From NCBI RefSeq assembly GCF_029633825.1, contig NZ_CP090640.1:310001-374000 (forward strand): DNA of 64,000 bases. Reading direction: 5' to 3'. Position 1 is the stretch's first letter, and every line of letters begins with the position of its first letter. Shown here piece after piece: positions 10,404 to 18,596 of this stretch. The position numbers were made by a program, and so were the translations under genes. Source of the DNA: Burkholderia contaminans. Lineage in GTDB: Bacteria; Pseudomonadota; Gammaproteobacteria; Burkholderiales; Burkholderiaceae. The notes beneath the pieces are model-generated. The model did no database searches and had not been told where the DNA came from. It saw only the letters and a list, made by a program, of their open reading frames with translations.

Positions 10404-11840
10404 ATGTTCCAGCGTCCGCCTGCCGCCGCCCCCGGCGAAAAAAACCTCACCGTGATGCTCTGGCTCGTCGCAACGGGCTTCTTCATGCAGACACTCGATG
10501 CGACGATCGTGAACACGGCGCTGCCGTCGATGGCCGCGAGCCTTGGCGAATCGCCGCTGCGGATGCAGTCGGTCGTGATCGCGTACTCGCTGACGATGGC
10601 GGTGATGATCCCGGTGTCGGGCTGGCTCGCCGATACCTTCGGCACGCGGCGCGTGTTCTTCAGCGCGATCCTGGTGTTCTCGCTCGGCTCGCTGCTGTGC
10701 GCGAATGCGCATACGCTCACGCAACTTGTCGCGTTCCGCGTCGTGCAGGGGGTCGGCGGCGCGATGCTGCTGCCGGTCGGACGGCTCGCGGTGCTGCGCA
10801 CCTTTCCGGCGGAGCGCTACCTGGCCGCGCTGTCGTTCGTCGCGATTCCCGGCCTGATCGGCCCGCTGATCGGGCCGACGCTCGGCGGCTGGCTCGTGAA
10901 GATCGCGTCGTGGCACTGGATCTTCCTGATCAACGTGCCGGTCGGCGTCGCGGGCTGCATCGCGACCTTCTATTCGATGCCCGATTCACGCAACCCGGCC
11001 GTCGGCCGTTTCGACCTGAAGGGCTACCTGCTGCTGACGATCGGCATGGTCGCGATCTCGCTGTCGCTCGACGGGCTCGCCGATCTCGGGATGCAGCACG
11101 CGGCCGTGCTCGTGCTGCTGATCCTGAGCCTCGCGTGCTTCGTCGCGTACGGGCTGTATGCGGTGCGCGCGCCGCAACCGATCTTTTCACTGGAACTGTT
11201 CCGGATCCATACCTTCAGCGTCGGGCTGCTCGGCAACCTGTTCGCGCGGATCGGCAGCGGCGCGATGCCGTACCTGATCCCGCTGCTGCTGCAGGTGAGC
11301 CTCGGCTACTCGGCCTTCGAGGCCGGGCTGATGATGCTGCCGGTGGCCGCCGCCGGGATGTTCTCGAAGCGGATCATCACGCGCCTGATCACGCAGCACG
11401 GCTACCGCAAGGTGCTGCTCGCGAACACGATCATGGTCGGCGTGATGATGGCCAGCTTCGCGCTGATGCGCGACACGGTGCCGGTGTGGGTGAAGGTCGT
11501 GCATCTGGCGCTGTTCGGCGGCTTCAACTCGATGCAGTTCACCGCGATGAACACGCTGACGCTGAAGGATCTCGGCACGGGCGGCGCGAGCAGCGGCAAC
11601 AGCCTGTTCTCGCTGGTGCAGATGCTGTCGATGAGCCTCGGCGTCACGGTCGCGGGCGCGCTGCTCGCGACGTTCACGGGCATGCTGCGCACCGTGACGC
11701 CGAGCAACACGCTGCCGGCGTTCCATGCGACGTTCATCTGCGTCGGGATCATCACGGCGGCTTCCGCGTGGATCTTCGCGCAGCTCGCGCCCGAGATCCG
11801 CAGTACCGCGCGCAAGACCGACCCGTCCGAGCGCGCGTGA
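10404..11840 (+). CDS. DHA2-family MFS multidrug efflux transporter
   Basis: A 478-residue inner-membrane proton antiporter of the major facilitator superfamily, 14-helix DHA2 type. It starts with TGFFMQTLDATIVNTALPSM, the classical motif of helix 1, then GWLADTFGTRRVFF (motif A), RVVQGVGGAMLLPVGR (motif B) and GPTLGGWLV (motif C). The second half carries the remaining helices and is complete. I start at ATG 10404 because TACAAT at 10367-10372 looks like its -10 element; an in-frame ATG at 10371 overlaps that element. No Shine-Dalgarno is obvious. It resembles MdtD-type proteins, but the drug substrates cannot be inferred. Confidence 0.9.
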   Translation: MFQRPPAAAPGEKNLTVMLWLVATGFFMQTLDATIVNTALPSMAASLGESPLRMQSVVIAYSLTMAVMIPVSGWLADTFGTRRVFFSAILVFSLGSLLCANAHTLTQLVAFRVVQGVGGAMLLPVGRLAVLRTFPAERYLAALSFVAIPGLIGPLIGPTLGGWLVKIASWHWIFLINVPVGVAGCIATFYSMPDSRNPAVGRFDLKGYLLLTIGMVAISLSLDGLADLGMQHAAVLVLLILSLACFVAYGLYAVRAPQPIFSLELFRIHTFSVGLLGNLFARIGSGAMPYLIPLLLQVSLGYSAFEAGLMMLPVAAAGMFSKRIITRLITQHGYRKVLLANTIMVGVMMASFALMRDTVPVWVKVVHLALFGGFNSMQFTAMNTLTLKDLGTGGASSGNSLFSLVQMLSMSLGVTVAGALLATFTGMLRTVTPSNTLPAFHATFICVGIITAASAWIFAQLAPEIRSTARKTDPSERA

Positions 11841-11845
11841 TGCGT

Positions 11846-11875
11846 GGTGCGCGCCGAACCGGGTCGGCGCGCACC
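11846..11875. terminator. Perfect 12-bp hairpin after the DHA2 gene
   Basis: GGTGCGCGCCGA at 11846-11857 and TCGGCGCGCACC at 11864-11875 form a perfect stem with a 6-nt loop, six bases after the stop. There is no T-run, so it may protect the 3' end or help termination rather than act as a full intrinsic terminator. Confidence 0.45.
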
Positions 11876-12030
11876 ATCACGGTGCATCGCAGCCCCGCGA
11901 TGCGCATCTGATACATCCGCCATGCCCGGCGACGCCACCGCGACGCGCCGCCGCACGGGGTACGATGCCGTGCACGCTTCTTGCTCGCCTATTCTCTAGG
12001 TAAACTGGCAGTCTTCCTTCGGCCGACATC

Positions 12031-13305
12031 ATGAGCATGATCGAAATCGATCCCCCCGGCTTTCAGCCGCCCCGCCCCGTCGCGGGCGACGACGGGAACC
12101 GGCGCACCGTGCTGTACGGCGGCTACACCGTGTTCAGCGTGTTCCAGCCCGTTTTCTCGGTGTCGCATCGCCGCGCGATCGGCTATCACGCGTCGCTGCG
12201 CGCGCACGACGAGGAAAGCCGCCAGGTGGCGTCGCACGAGGTGTTCACGCAGGCGGCGCGGCGCGGCGACCTGCTCGAGCTCGGCCGGCTCGCCGAATCG
12301 CTGCATCTCGGCAACTTCCACGCATTCGACAGCCATGACGAATGGCTCTTCCTGAGCCTGCATCCGGCCGCGCTGATGGATACCGTCTACAGCGACGCGA
12401 TGCTCGCGAACCTGAAGGCGCTCGGGCTGCCGCCGCATCGCGTGGTGCTAGAGGTGCCCGAACAGGCAGGCGGCGAAACGCCGCGCTACGCGGCGATCGT
12501 CGACGGGCTGCGCAAGGCCGGCTTCCTGATCGCGCTGGTCGGATTCGGCGCGAAGCATTCGAACATCGACCGCGTGTGGCACCTGCATCCCGACATCGTC
12601 ACGCTCGACCGCGGCATCCTCGCGCAGGCGAGCGAGCACTCACATCTCGAACGCGTGCTGCCGGGGCTCGTGTCGCTGCTGCACGAATCCGGGCAACTCG
12701 TGCTGATGGGCGGGCTCGCGACCGAGCGCGACGCGCTGATCGCACTGGAGTGCGACGTCGATTTCGTGCAGGGCCAGTACTTCGCGGGGCCGAGCGTCGA
12801 ACCGGTGCAGCCGCAGGCCGCCGCGGGCTGCATGGACACACTGTCGGCCGCGTTGCGGCTGCGCGTCGCGGAACGCGAGCGCACGCAGGCGGAACGGCTC
12901 GCACCGTACGTCGCGGCGCTCGAGGAAGCAAGCCGCAAGCTCGGCGCAGGCGAGCCGCTCACCGACGCGGCGGCCGTCGTGCTCGGGCTGCCCGAGACCG
13001 CGCGCTGCTTCCTGCTCGACGCATCGGGTCGCCAGATCGGCGACAACGTGCTCGCACGCGGCAGCGTCTCGCAGCGCGCCAAGCGCTTCCGGCCGCTGCT
13101 GCACTCCGAAGGCGCGAGCTGGGAACGTCGCCCGTACTTCATCGACGCGATGCGCGCACCGGGCCGTGTGCACCTGACGGCGCCCTACCTGTCGATCAAC
13201 GAGGCGCACCTGTGCGTGACCGCATCGATCGCCGCGCCGGTCGCGACCGGCATGCAGGTACTTTGCGTCGACATCAACTGGGAAGCGGCACTCAACCGCG
13301 AATGA
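12031..13305 (+). CDS. Degenerate EAL-domain protein with a C-terminal sensor-like domain
   Basis: A 424-residue protein. Residues about 30-270 align with the EAL phosphodiesterase fold, but the catalytic set is lost: the EAL triplet is HAS (GYHASLR, 51-57), the Asn of the N-V-P strand is Ser (LFLSLHP), the DDFG motif is VGFG (ALVGFGAKHSN), the Lys of PDxxKxD is Thr (PDIVTLDR), and the EGVE motif is GGLAT. LEVPEQ and the QGQYF strand are kept. It should therefore not hydrolyse cyclic di-GMP, and may be a receptor or scaffold. Residues about 285-420 (ERTQAERLAPYVAALEEASRKL..., CFLLDASGRQIGDN...RRPYFIDAM...LSINEAHLCVT) resemble a Cache/PDC sensor. No transmembrane helix is present, so it is cytosolic. 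Confidence 0.82.
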   Translation: MSMIEIDPPGFQPPRPVAGDDGNRRTVLYGGYTVFSVFQPVFSVSHRRAIGYHASLRAHDEESRQVASHEVFTQAARRGDLLELGRLAESLHLGNFHAFDSHDEWLFLSLHPAALMDTVYSDAMLANLKALGLPPHRVVLEVPEQAGGETPRYAAIVDGLRKAGFLIALVGFGAKHSNIDRVWHLHPDIVTLDRGILAQASEHSHLERVLPGLVSLLHESGQLVLMGGLATERDALIALECDVDFVQGQYFAGPSVEPVQPQAAAGCMDTLSAALRLRVAERERTQAERLAPYVAALEEASRKLGAGEPLTDAAAVVLGLPETARCFLLDASGRQIGDNVLARGSVSQRAKRFRPLLHSEGASWERRPYFIDAMRAPGRVHLTAPYLSINEAHLCVTASIAAPVATGMQVLCVDINWEAALNRE

Positions 13306-13327
13306 GCGCGCCGCCGCGCCGCCCTGC

Positions 13328-13930
13328 TCAGGCCGCGGCGGTCTTGCGTACGATCAGCCGGTGCACACGCTTGCCGGACGATGCGCTGACGACTTCGTGC
13401 TCATCGATCACCTGCGTGCCGGCGCCGAGCGCCGCCCGCATCCGCGCCGAATCGAGCGGCGTGTAGAGGCGGCCGCGCTCGTCGCGCAACGCGCCGTTTC
13501 CGGCCACCCGCCAGCTCATGTACAACGTGCCGCCCGGCATCAGCAGATCGGCCAGCCGCGTGGCGGCGGCCGCCGCTTCCGCCTGTTCGAGATGCATGAC
13601 GACCGTTTCGCACAGCACGTTGCGAAACGCGCCGGACGGCACGCCGGCCAGCGCCGGCAGCGCGGCCAGCTCGAAGGTGAGGTCCGGATGGTGGCGCCGC
13701 GCCTCGTCGAGCAGCGCGGCGCTCGCGTCGTAGCCGCGCACGTCGAAGCCGCGCGACGCGAGCCAGGCCGTATCGCGTCCGGCCCCGCAGCCGACGTCCG
13801 CAGTCGGCCCCGGCAAGAAATGCTGCTCCAGCAGCGCGTACATGTCGTCGGGCGCAGCCTGGTCGAGCCAGTCCTGCGCGTATTGCGCGGCATGGGCGTC
13901 GTAGGCATCGAGAGTCGGGCGATCCACCAT
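13328..13930 (-). CDS. Class I SAM-dependent methyltransferase
   Basis: A 200-residue cytosolic methyltransferase. Motif I (TADVGCGAGRDTAWLASRG) followed by VRGYDAS marks the AdoMet site, and the later MPGGTLYMSWRV is motif III-like. The start at 13930 has GGAG eight bases upstream; nine extra codons upstream are also open. The substrate is not identifiable. It runs convergent to the EAL gene, 22 bp away. Confidence 0.85.
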   Translation of the reverse strand: MVDRPTLDAYDAHAAQYAQDWLDQAAPDDMYALLEQHFLPGPTADVGCGAGRDTAWLASRGFDVRGYDASAALLDEARRHHPDLTFELAALPALAGVPSGAFRNVLCETVVMHLEQAEAAAAATRLADLLMPGGTLYMSWRVAGNGALRDERGRLYTPLDSARMRAALGAGTQVIDEHEVVSASSGKRVHRLIVRKTAAA

Positions 13931-14030
13931 GGTGACGGCTCCGTAAAGGCGTCGCATGACGCACTCCGCATCTTAGCCGTTGCACACTCCGTTCGGCATC
14001 GCGCACGGCCACGCGGCGAGTCGTGCAGCC

Positions 14031-15077
14031 CTACGCAGCCCGCACGTTGCCCGTATGCGGCGCCTGCGCGGTCAGCTCGGCCCACAGCGCATCGCCGCGC
14101 CAGGCCGGACGCGCCGCCGCACGTTCCGCGTCATGCACGAGCGCGCAGAGTCGCGCATTGACGGGCGCCTGCCCGCCGAAGTGGGCGGCCAGCCGCACGA
14201 CCTCGCCGTTGATCCACTCGACTTCCGTCGCCCGCCCCGACGCAAGATCGTCGGACATCGACGAACGCGCGAGCGGATCGATCGCGAGCATCCGGCCGCC
14301 AAGCACGCGAAACGCCGGATCGGGCAAGTCGAGCACGGCCGGGAGCCACCCGGCCGGCAACGGCGTCAGCCGCGCGGGCCGGATCGCGGCCCGCGCCAGC
14401 CAGTGCAGCGCTTCGCGCTGCGCAAGCGCGACGCAGCGCCGGTACGCACGTTGCGCGAGTTCGTCGCGCAGCGGCAGGTTCGCGAGCGCGTTGACCGCGT
14501 TGTTCAGGTTGAGCAGCAGCTTCGCCCATTGCACGGCCCGCATGTCGCGATGCAGCGCGAGCGGCAGCCCGGCACGCGCGAATGCGCCGGCGAACGGCGT
14601 CAGCGCGGGGGAGGCTTCGGCCGCCAGCGCACCGGCCGAGCCCTGGTGAAACGCACCGGGCTCGCGCTCGATCACGTTGAACGGCACCATGCCGGCCAGC
14701 ACGGTGGCTTGCGGCAGCGCTTCGCGCAGCACGTCGGCGTTATGCAGGCCGTTCTGGAAGCTGATCACGACCGTGCCATGCCGCAGCACGCCGGCAAGCT
14801 GCGCCGCGGCCTCACGCGTCGCGGCCGATTTGACCGCCACGAGCACGAGCCGCGCGGTCGCCGCAGCCGCCGGATCGGTCTCGAACACGACATCGGCCGG
14901 CGCGAGGGTCGCGCGATAGCCGCGCTGGTCGGTCAGCGTCAGCCCGTGCCGAAGAATCGCGTCGCCGATCCGTGCACGGCCGACGAGCGTCACATCCGCG
15001 CCAGCCGCCGCCAGACGTCCGCCGAGATAGCAGCCGACGGCACCCGCGCCGAACACACAGGCCGGTGCGTCAGACAT
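14031..15077 (-). CDS. panE: 2-dehydropantoate 2-reductase (ketopantoate reductase)
   Basis: A 348-residue NADPH-dependent reductase; the family reaction is ketopantoate to pantoate in pantothenate synthesis. The dinucleotide fold starts with CVFGAGAVGCYLGG (about 7-20). The catalytic Lys and Asn lie in AVQWAKLLLNLNNAVNAL, and the later Glu in SSMSDDLASGRATEVEWING. Its start overlaps the end of the Mpo1-like gene by 8 bp, so the two are likely cotranscribed. A second member of this family lies at 55701-56645 in a catabolic operon, so this copy is the better candidate for the biosynthetic enzyme. Confidence 0.85.
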   Translation of the reverse strand: MSDAPACVFGAGAVGCYLGGRLAAAGADVTLVGRARIGDAILRHGLTLTDQRGYRATLAPADVVFETDPAAAATARLVLVAVKSAATREAAAQLAGVLRHGTVVISFQNGLHNADVLREALPQATVLAGMVPFNVIEREPGAFHQGSAGALAAEASPALTPFAGAFARAGLPLALHRDMRAVQWAKLLLNLNNAVNALANLPLRDELAQRAYRRCVALAQREALHWLARAAIRPARLTPLPAGWLPAVLDLPDPAFRVLGGRMLAIDPLARSSMSDDLASGRATEVEWINGEVVRLAAHFGGQAPVNARLCALVHDAERAAARPAWRGDALWAELTAQAPHTGNVRAA

Positions 15078-15594
15078 GCGAATGCGCGCCGCCGTGCACG
15101 GGCCCGGCCCGACGCTCGACTTCGCGGCGCACGTCGCCGCGCAGCCCCGCGAAGAACGCGACCTCGGCGACGACGAACAGCGGCCCGACCATCAGGCCGA
15201 CCAGATCGTCGACGAACGCGGGCTTGCGCCCCTCGAACCAGTGCCCGACGAACTGCACGATCCAGCCGACGACGAACGCGCCGACGCCGACTGCGAGCCA
15301 TTGCACAGTCGGCAGCAACGCGAGCGCCTGGGCGGCCCACAGGCCGAGCGCGAACAGCGCGGTCATCATGATCCCGAACCGCAGGTCGAGGCGCAGATAG
15401 AACACCGCGAACGCGACGGCCATCAGCAGCGCCGGCGACAGCGCGACGCCGGCCAGCATCCCGAGCGCCGGCCGCGACAACAGCACCTCGACCGCGAACA
15501 CGATCATCGGAATGCCGACCAGATGCGTCGCGATGTTGCGCGCGTCGCGGTGGTAGGCCGCATACTGGGCAAGATGGTCTTCGAGCGTTTTCAT
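15070..15594 (-). CDS. Mpo1-like (DUF962) membrane protein
   Basis: A 174-residue polytopic membrane protein with four or five hydrophobic segments. The start at 15594 follows AGGAG. The family marks are clear: AYHRDARNIATHLVGIPMIV near the N-terminus, and IVQFVGHWFEGRKPAFVDD near the C-terminus; the conserved His residues are those that bind Fe2+ in yeast Mpo1, a dioxygenase that shortens 2-hydroxy fatty acids. The bacterial role is not established. It overlaps panE by 8 bp. The very C-terminal HGGAHSH is His-rich. Confidence 0.85.
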   Translation of the reverse strand: MKTLEDHLAQYAAYHRDARNIATHLVGIPMIVFAVEVLLSRPALGMLAGVALSPALLMAVAFAVFYLRLDLRFGIMMTALFALGLWAAQALALLPTVQWLAVGVGAFVVGWIVQFVGHWFEGRKPAFVDDLVGLMVGPLFVVAEVAFFAGLRGDVRREVERRAGPVHGGAHSHV

Positions 15595-15675
15595 CGCGTC
15601 TCCTGGTCCATGGTTGAGCGCTATGATGCGCGTCACGCCCGAGAACCTCTGTCAGCTACCCGACATCGCGCGCCC

Positions 15676-16383
15676 ATGCCCTCTCCGCTTGCCCCGTACC
15701 TGCCGCAGATCGAAGCGAACCCGTGGTTCGCCGCGCTGCCGCCCGCGTTGCGCGCGGACCTGCTCGCCCGCGCGGCGCTGCGCCGGCTGCCGGCCGGCCA
15801 TGCGTTGTTCCGGCGCGGCGACCCGCCATGCGGGCTGTACGCGGTACTGGCCGGTTCACTCACGATAGGTGCGGTCGACCCGCAGGGCAAGGAAGCGCTG
15901 CTGACGGTGGCCGAGCCCGTCACCTGGTTCGGCGAAATCGCGCTGTTCGACGGCCAGCCGCGCACGCACGACGCGATCGCACTCGACGACGCGCTGCTGC
16001 TGCACGTGCCGCAGGCCGCGCTGCTCGCGATCCTCGACGCGACGCCGCAATACTGGCGGCAATTCGCGCTGCTGATGGCGCAGAAGCTGCGCCTGAGCTT
16101 CCTGACCGTCGAATCGATGAGCGTGATGCCGGCCGCGCAGCGGCTCGCCGCCCGCCTGCTGATGATCGCCGACGGCTACGGCGGAATCAGCGCCGGGCGC
16201 ACCCGCATCCGGCTGTCGCAGGAAAAGCTCGCGGCGATGCTGTCGCTGACGCGGCAGACCACCAACCAGTTGCTGAAGGCGCTGCAGGCCGACGGCGTCG
16301 TGCGGCTGCACGTGGGCGAAATCGAGCTCGTCGACGTCGATGCGCTGCGGCGGGCGAGCGGGTTGCCCGACGGCATGCGCTGA
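15676..16383 (+). CDS. Crp/Fnr family transcriptional regulator
   Basis: A 235-residue regulator. Residues about 15-135 form the cyclic-nucleotide-binding beta-roll (FRRGDPPCGLYAVLAGSLTIG, WFGEIALFDGQPRTHDA), and residues about 155-225 a winged helix (RIRLSQEKLAAMLSLTRQTTNQLLKALQADGVVRL). There is no N-terminal Cys cluster, so it is not an Fe-S Fnr. The beta-roll lacks the clear Arg-Ser pair for cAMP, so the effector is uncertain. The start at ATG 15676 fits the family length. It lies 88 bp upstream of chrA on the same strand and may regulate it. Confidence 0.9.
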   Translation: MPSPLAPYLPQIEANPWFAALPPALRADLLARAALRRLPAGHALFRRGDPPCGLYAVLAGSLTIGAVDPQGKEALLTVAEPVTWFGEIALFDGQPRTHDAIALDDALLLHVPQAALLAILDATPQYWRQFALLMAQKLRLSFLTVESMSVMPAAQRLAARLLMIADGYGGISAGRTRIRLSQEKLAAMLSLTRQTTNQLLKALQADGVVRLHVGEIELVDVDALRRASGLPDGMR

Positions 16384-16471
16384 GTTTCGGCACCACCGCA
16401 GCGCGGCCTCCCCGCCGTTACCGCGTTGCGCTATCGTGGCGGCTCGTCCGTTCATCTCTGTCCGCACCGCC

Positions 16472-17683
16472 TTGAGCACGTCAACCGCCTCCGCCCCTTC
16501 CCGCCATCCGTGGCCCGTGTTCATCGCGTTCCTGCGGCTCGGCCTGACGTCGTTCGGCGGCCCGGTCGCGCATCTCGGCTACTTCCGCACCGAATTCGTC
16601 ACGCGGCGCGGCTGGCTCACCGAGCGCACGTACGCGGATCTCGTCGGGCTGTGCCAGTTCCTGCCGGGACCCGCGAGCAGCCAGGTCGGGATGGCGATCG
16701 GCCTCGCGCGCGCCGGCTACGCGGGCATGTTCGCGGCGTGGCTCGGCTTCACGCTGCCGTCGGCGCTGCTGATGACGCTGTTCGCGCTCGGCGTGCACGC
16801 AACGGGCGCGCCGATCGAAGCCGGTGCGCTGCACGGGCTGCGCATCGTGTCGGTCGCCGTGATCGCGCAAGCCGTGTGGGGCATGGCGCGCACGCTGTGC
16901 CCGGATGCGCGCCGCGTCACGCTGATGGCCGCGGCCGCCTGCGTTGTGCTGCTCGCACCGGCCGCGTGGACCCAGGTTGCAGTGATCGTCGCCGCCGGGC
17001 TGGCCGGCCTCGTGCTGCTGCCGCAGCCGACGCGTGGCGCGCATGATCCGCTGCCGCTGCACGTGTCGCCTCGCGCGGGCGTGCTGTGGCTCGCGCTGTT
17101 CGCGGCGCTCCTCGTCGTCCTGCCGTTTGCGACCCGCACGCTGCGCTCCGATACGCTTGCCGTCGTCGATGCGTTCTTCCGGACGGGCGCGCTCGTGTTC
17201 GGCGGCGGACACGTGGTGCTGCCGCTGCTGCAGGCGGCCGTGGTTGCGCCCGGCTGGGTCGGCGATGCGGCGTTCCTGGCCGGATACGGCGTCGCGCAGG
17301 CCGTGCCGGGGCCGCTGTTCACGTTCTCGGCGTTCCTCGGCGCGTCGTTGCGCACCGCGCCGAACGGCTGGCTCGGCAGCACGATCGCGCTGGTGTCGAT
17401 CTTCGCGCCGTCGTTCCTGCTGGTGGCCGGCACCGCGCCGTTCTGGGAACAGCTGCGCCGCAGCACGCGCATGCAGGCCGCGCTCGCGGGCGTGAACGCG
17501 GCCGTCGTCGGGCTGCTGGTCGCCGCGCTCTATCACCCGGTCTGGACCGATACGATCGTGGCGCCGCGCGATCTGGCCGCCGCGCTCGTCGCGTTCGTTG
17601 CACTGGTGTTCTGGCGCGTGCCGCCGTGGGCCGTCGTGATCGCGAGCGCCGCGCTCGGCTGGGGGCTCGGCGTCCTGGCCTGA
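16472..17683 (+). CDS. chrA: Chromate transporter, two-domain ChrA
   Basis: A 403-residue inner-membrane protein of the CHR superfamily, long-chain form with two homologous halves. The N-terminal half has FLRLGLTSFGGPVAHLGYFR and VGLCQFLPGPASSQVG; the C-terminal half repeats the pattern with FFRTGALVFGGGHVVLPLL and VAQAVPGPLFTFSAFLG. ChrA exports chromate and gives resistance, usually driven by the membrane potential. No ATG fits; TTG 16472 opens directly before the conserved sequence and gives the usual length of about 400. The frame upstream overlaps the Crp/Fnr gene and is not family-like. It shares a bidirectional terminator with sodB. Confidence 0.88.
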   Translation: MSTSTASAPSRHPWPVFIAFLRLGLTSFGGPVAHLGYFRTEFVTRRGWLTERTYADLVGLCQFLPGPASSQVGMAIGLARAGYAGMFAAWLGFTLPSALLMTLFALGVHATGAPIEAGALHGLRIVSVAVIAQAVWGMARTLCPDARRVTLMAAAACVVLLAPAAWTQVAVIVAAGLAGLVLLPQPTRGAHDPLPLHVSPRAGVLWLALFAALLVVLPFATRTLRSDTLAVVDAFFRTGALVFGGGHVVLPLLQAAVVAPGWVGDAAFLAGYGVAQAVPGPLFTFSAFLGASLRTAPNGWLGSTIALVSIFAPSFLLVAGTAPFWEQLRRSTRMQAALAGVNAAVVGLLVAALYHPVWTDTIVAPRDLAAALVAFVALVFWRVPPWAVVIASAALGWGLGVLA

Positions 17684-17722
17684 CCGGCGATACGCGCAGC
17701 ACGTTCCACCTCGACAGAAAAC

Positions 17723-17749
17723 AAAAAGCCCTCGTTTCGAGGGCTTTTT
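17723..17749. terminator. Bidirectional terminator between chrA and sodB
   Basis: AAAAAGCCCTCG at 17723-17734 pairs with CGAGGGCTTTTT at 17738-17749. A T-run is present on both strands, so it can stop chrA from the left and sodB from the right. Confidence 0.9.
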
Positions 17750-17790
17750 GCTGGGTGCCGCGCGCCGTAGCGGCGCGCAGGCGCCGGACC

Positions 17791-18369
17791 TTACGCGAAG
17801 TTCTTCGCTGCGAAGTCCCAGTTCACGATGTTCCAGAACGCTTCGACGAACTTCGGACGTGCGTTGCGGTAGTCGATGTAGTACGCGTGTTCCCACACGT
17901 CGATCGTCAGCAGTGCCTTGTCGGCGGTCGTCAGCGGCGTTGCCGCGTTGCTCGTCGACACGATGTCGAGCGAACCGTCAGCCTTCTTCACGAGCCATGC
18001 CCAGCCCGAGCCGAACGTGCCGACTGCAGCCTTCGTGAACGCTTCCTTGAATGCGTCGTACGAACCCCACTTCGCGTTGATCGCGTCGCCCAGTGCGCCC
18101 GTCGGTGCGCCGCCGCCGTTCGGCGACAGGCTGTTCCAGAAGAACGTGTGGTTCCAGATTTGCGCGGCGTTGTTGAAGATGCCGCCCGACGACTTCTTCA
18201 CGATCTCTTCCAGCGACAGGTTTTCGAATTCCGTGCCCGGGATCAGATTGTTCAGGTTCGTCACATAAGCCTGATGGTGCTTGCCGTAGTGGTACTGGAT
18301 CGTCTCGAGCGAGATGGTCGGCGCGAGTGCGTCTTCAGCGTACGGGAGCGGCGGGAGCGTATGAGCCAT
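17791..18369 (-). CDS. sodB: Iron superoxide dismutase
   Basis: A 192-residue enzyme that converts superoxide to H2O2 and O2 in the cytosol. All four metal ligands fall at the classical SodB positions: His27 (QYHYGKHH), His74 (IWNHTFFW), Asp157 and His161 (DVWEHAYY). Gln70 in AAQIWNH is the iron-type residue. Length is standard. It is monocistronic, with its own promoter and terminator. Confidence 0.97.
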   Translation of the reverse strand: MAHTLPPLPYAEDALAPTISLETIQYHYGKHHQAYVTNLNNLIPGTEFENLSLEEIVKKSSGGIFNNAAQIWNHTFFWNSLSPNGGGAPTGALGDAINAKWGSYDAFKEAFTKAAVGTFGSGWAWLVKKADGSLDIVSTSNAATPLTTADKALLTIDVWEHAYYIDYRNARPKFVEAFWNIVNWDFAAKNFA

Positions 18370-18425
18370 GGCGATTCCTTCGTTGAGTATGTAGGGAGGC
18401 TGTGTTGGATGCTGCCGAGCGTCCG

Positions 18426-18455
18426 ATTGTAGGCGAGGACGAATAACCCCGCAAA
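18426..18455 (-). promoter_or_regulatory. Candidate sigma-70 promoter of sodB
   Basis: On the minus strand TTTGCG (18455-18450), an 18-bp spacer, then TACAAT (18431-18426), about 56 bases before the sodB start. The start is preceded by GAAGGAATCGCC. Confidence 0.5.
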
Positions 18456-18596
18456 CTCACGGGCCATTTATCCGCGGTATGCGGAAAAGCGATGTTTGCG
18501 CATCGTCCGGTAGGACGAACCCGACGATGAGCAGCATCCGTTCCCGTGCACGATGCGTCCGTTGCCGCAACCTTCGCGCCGCTTGCACCCGTTACG

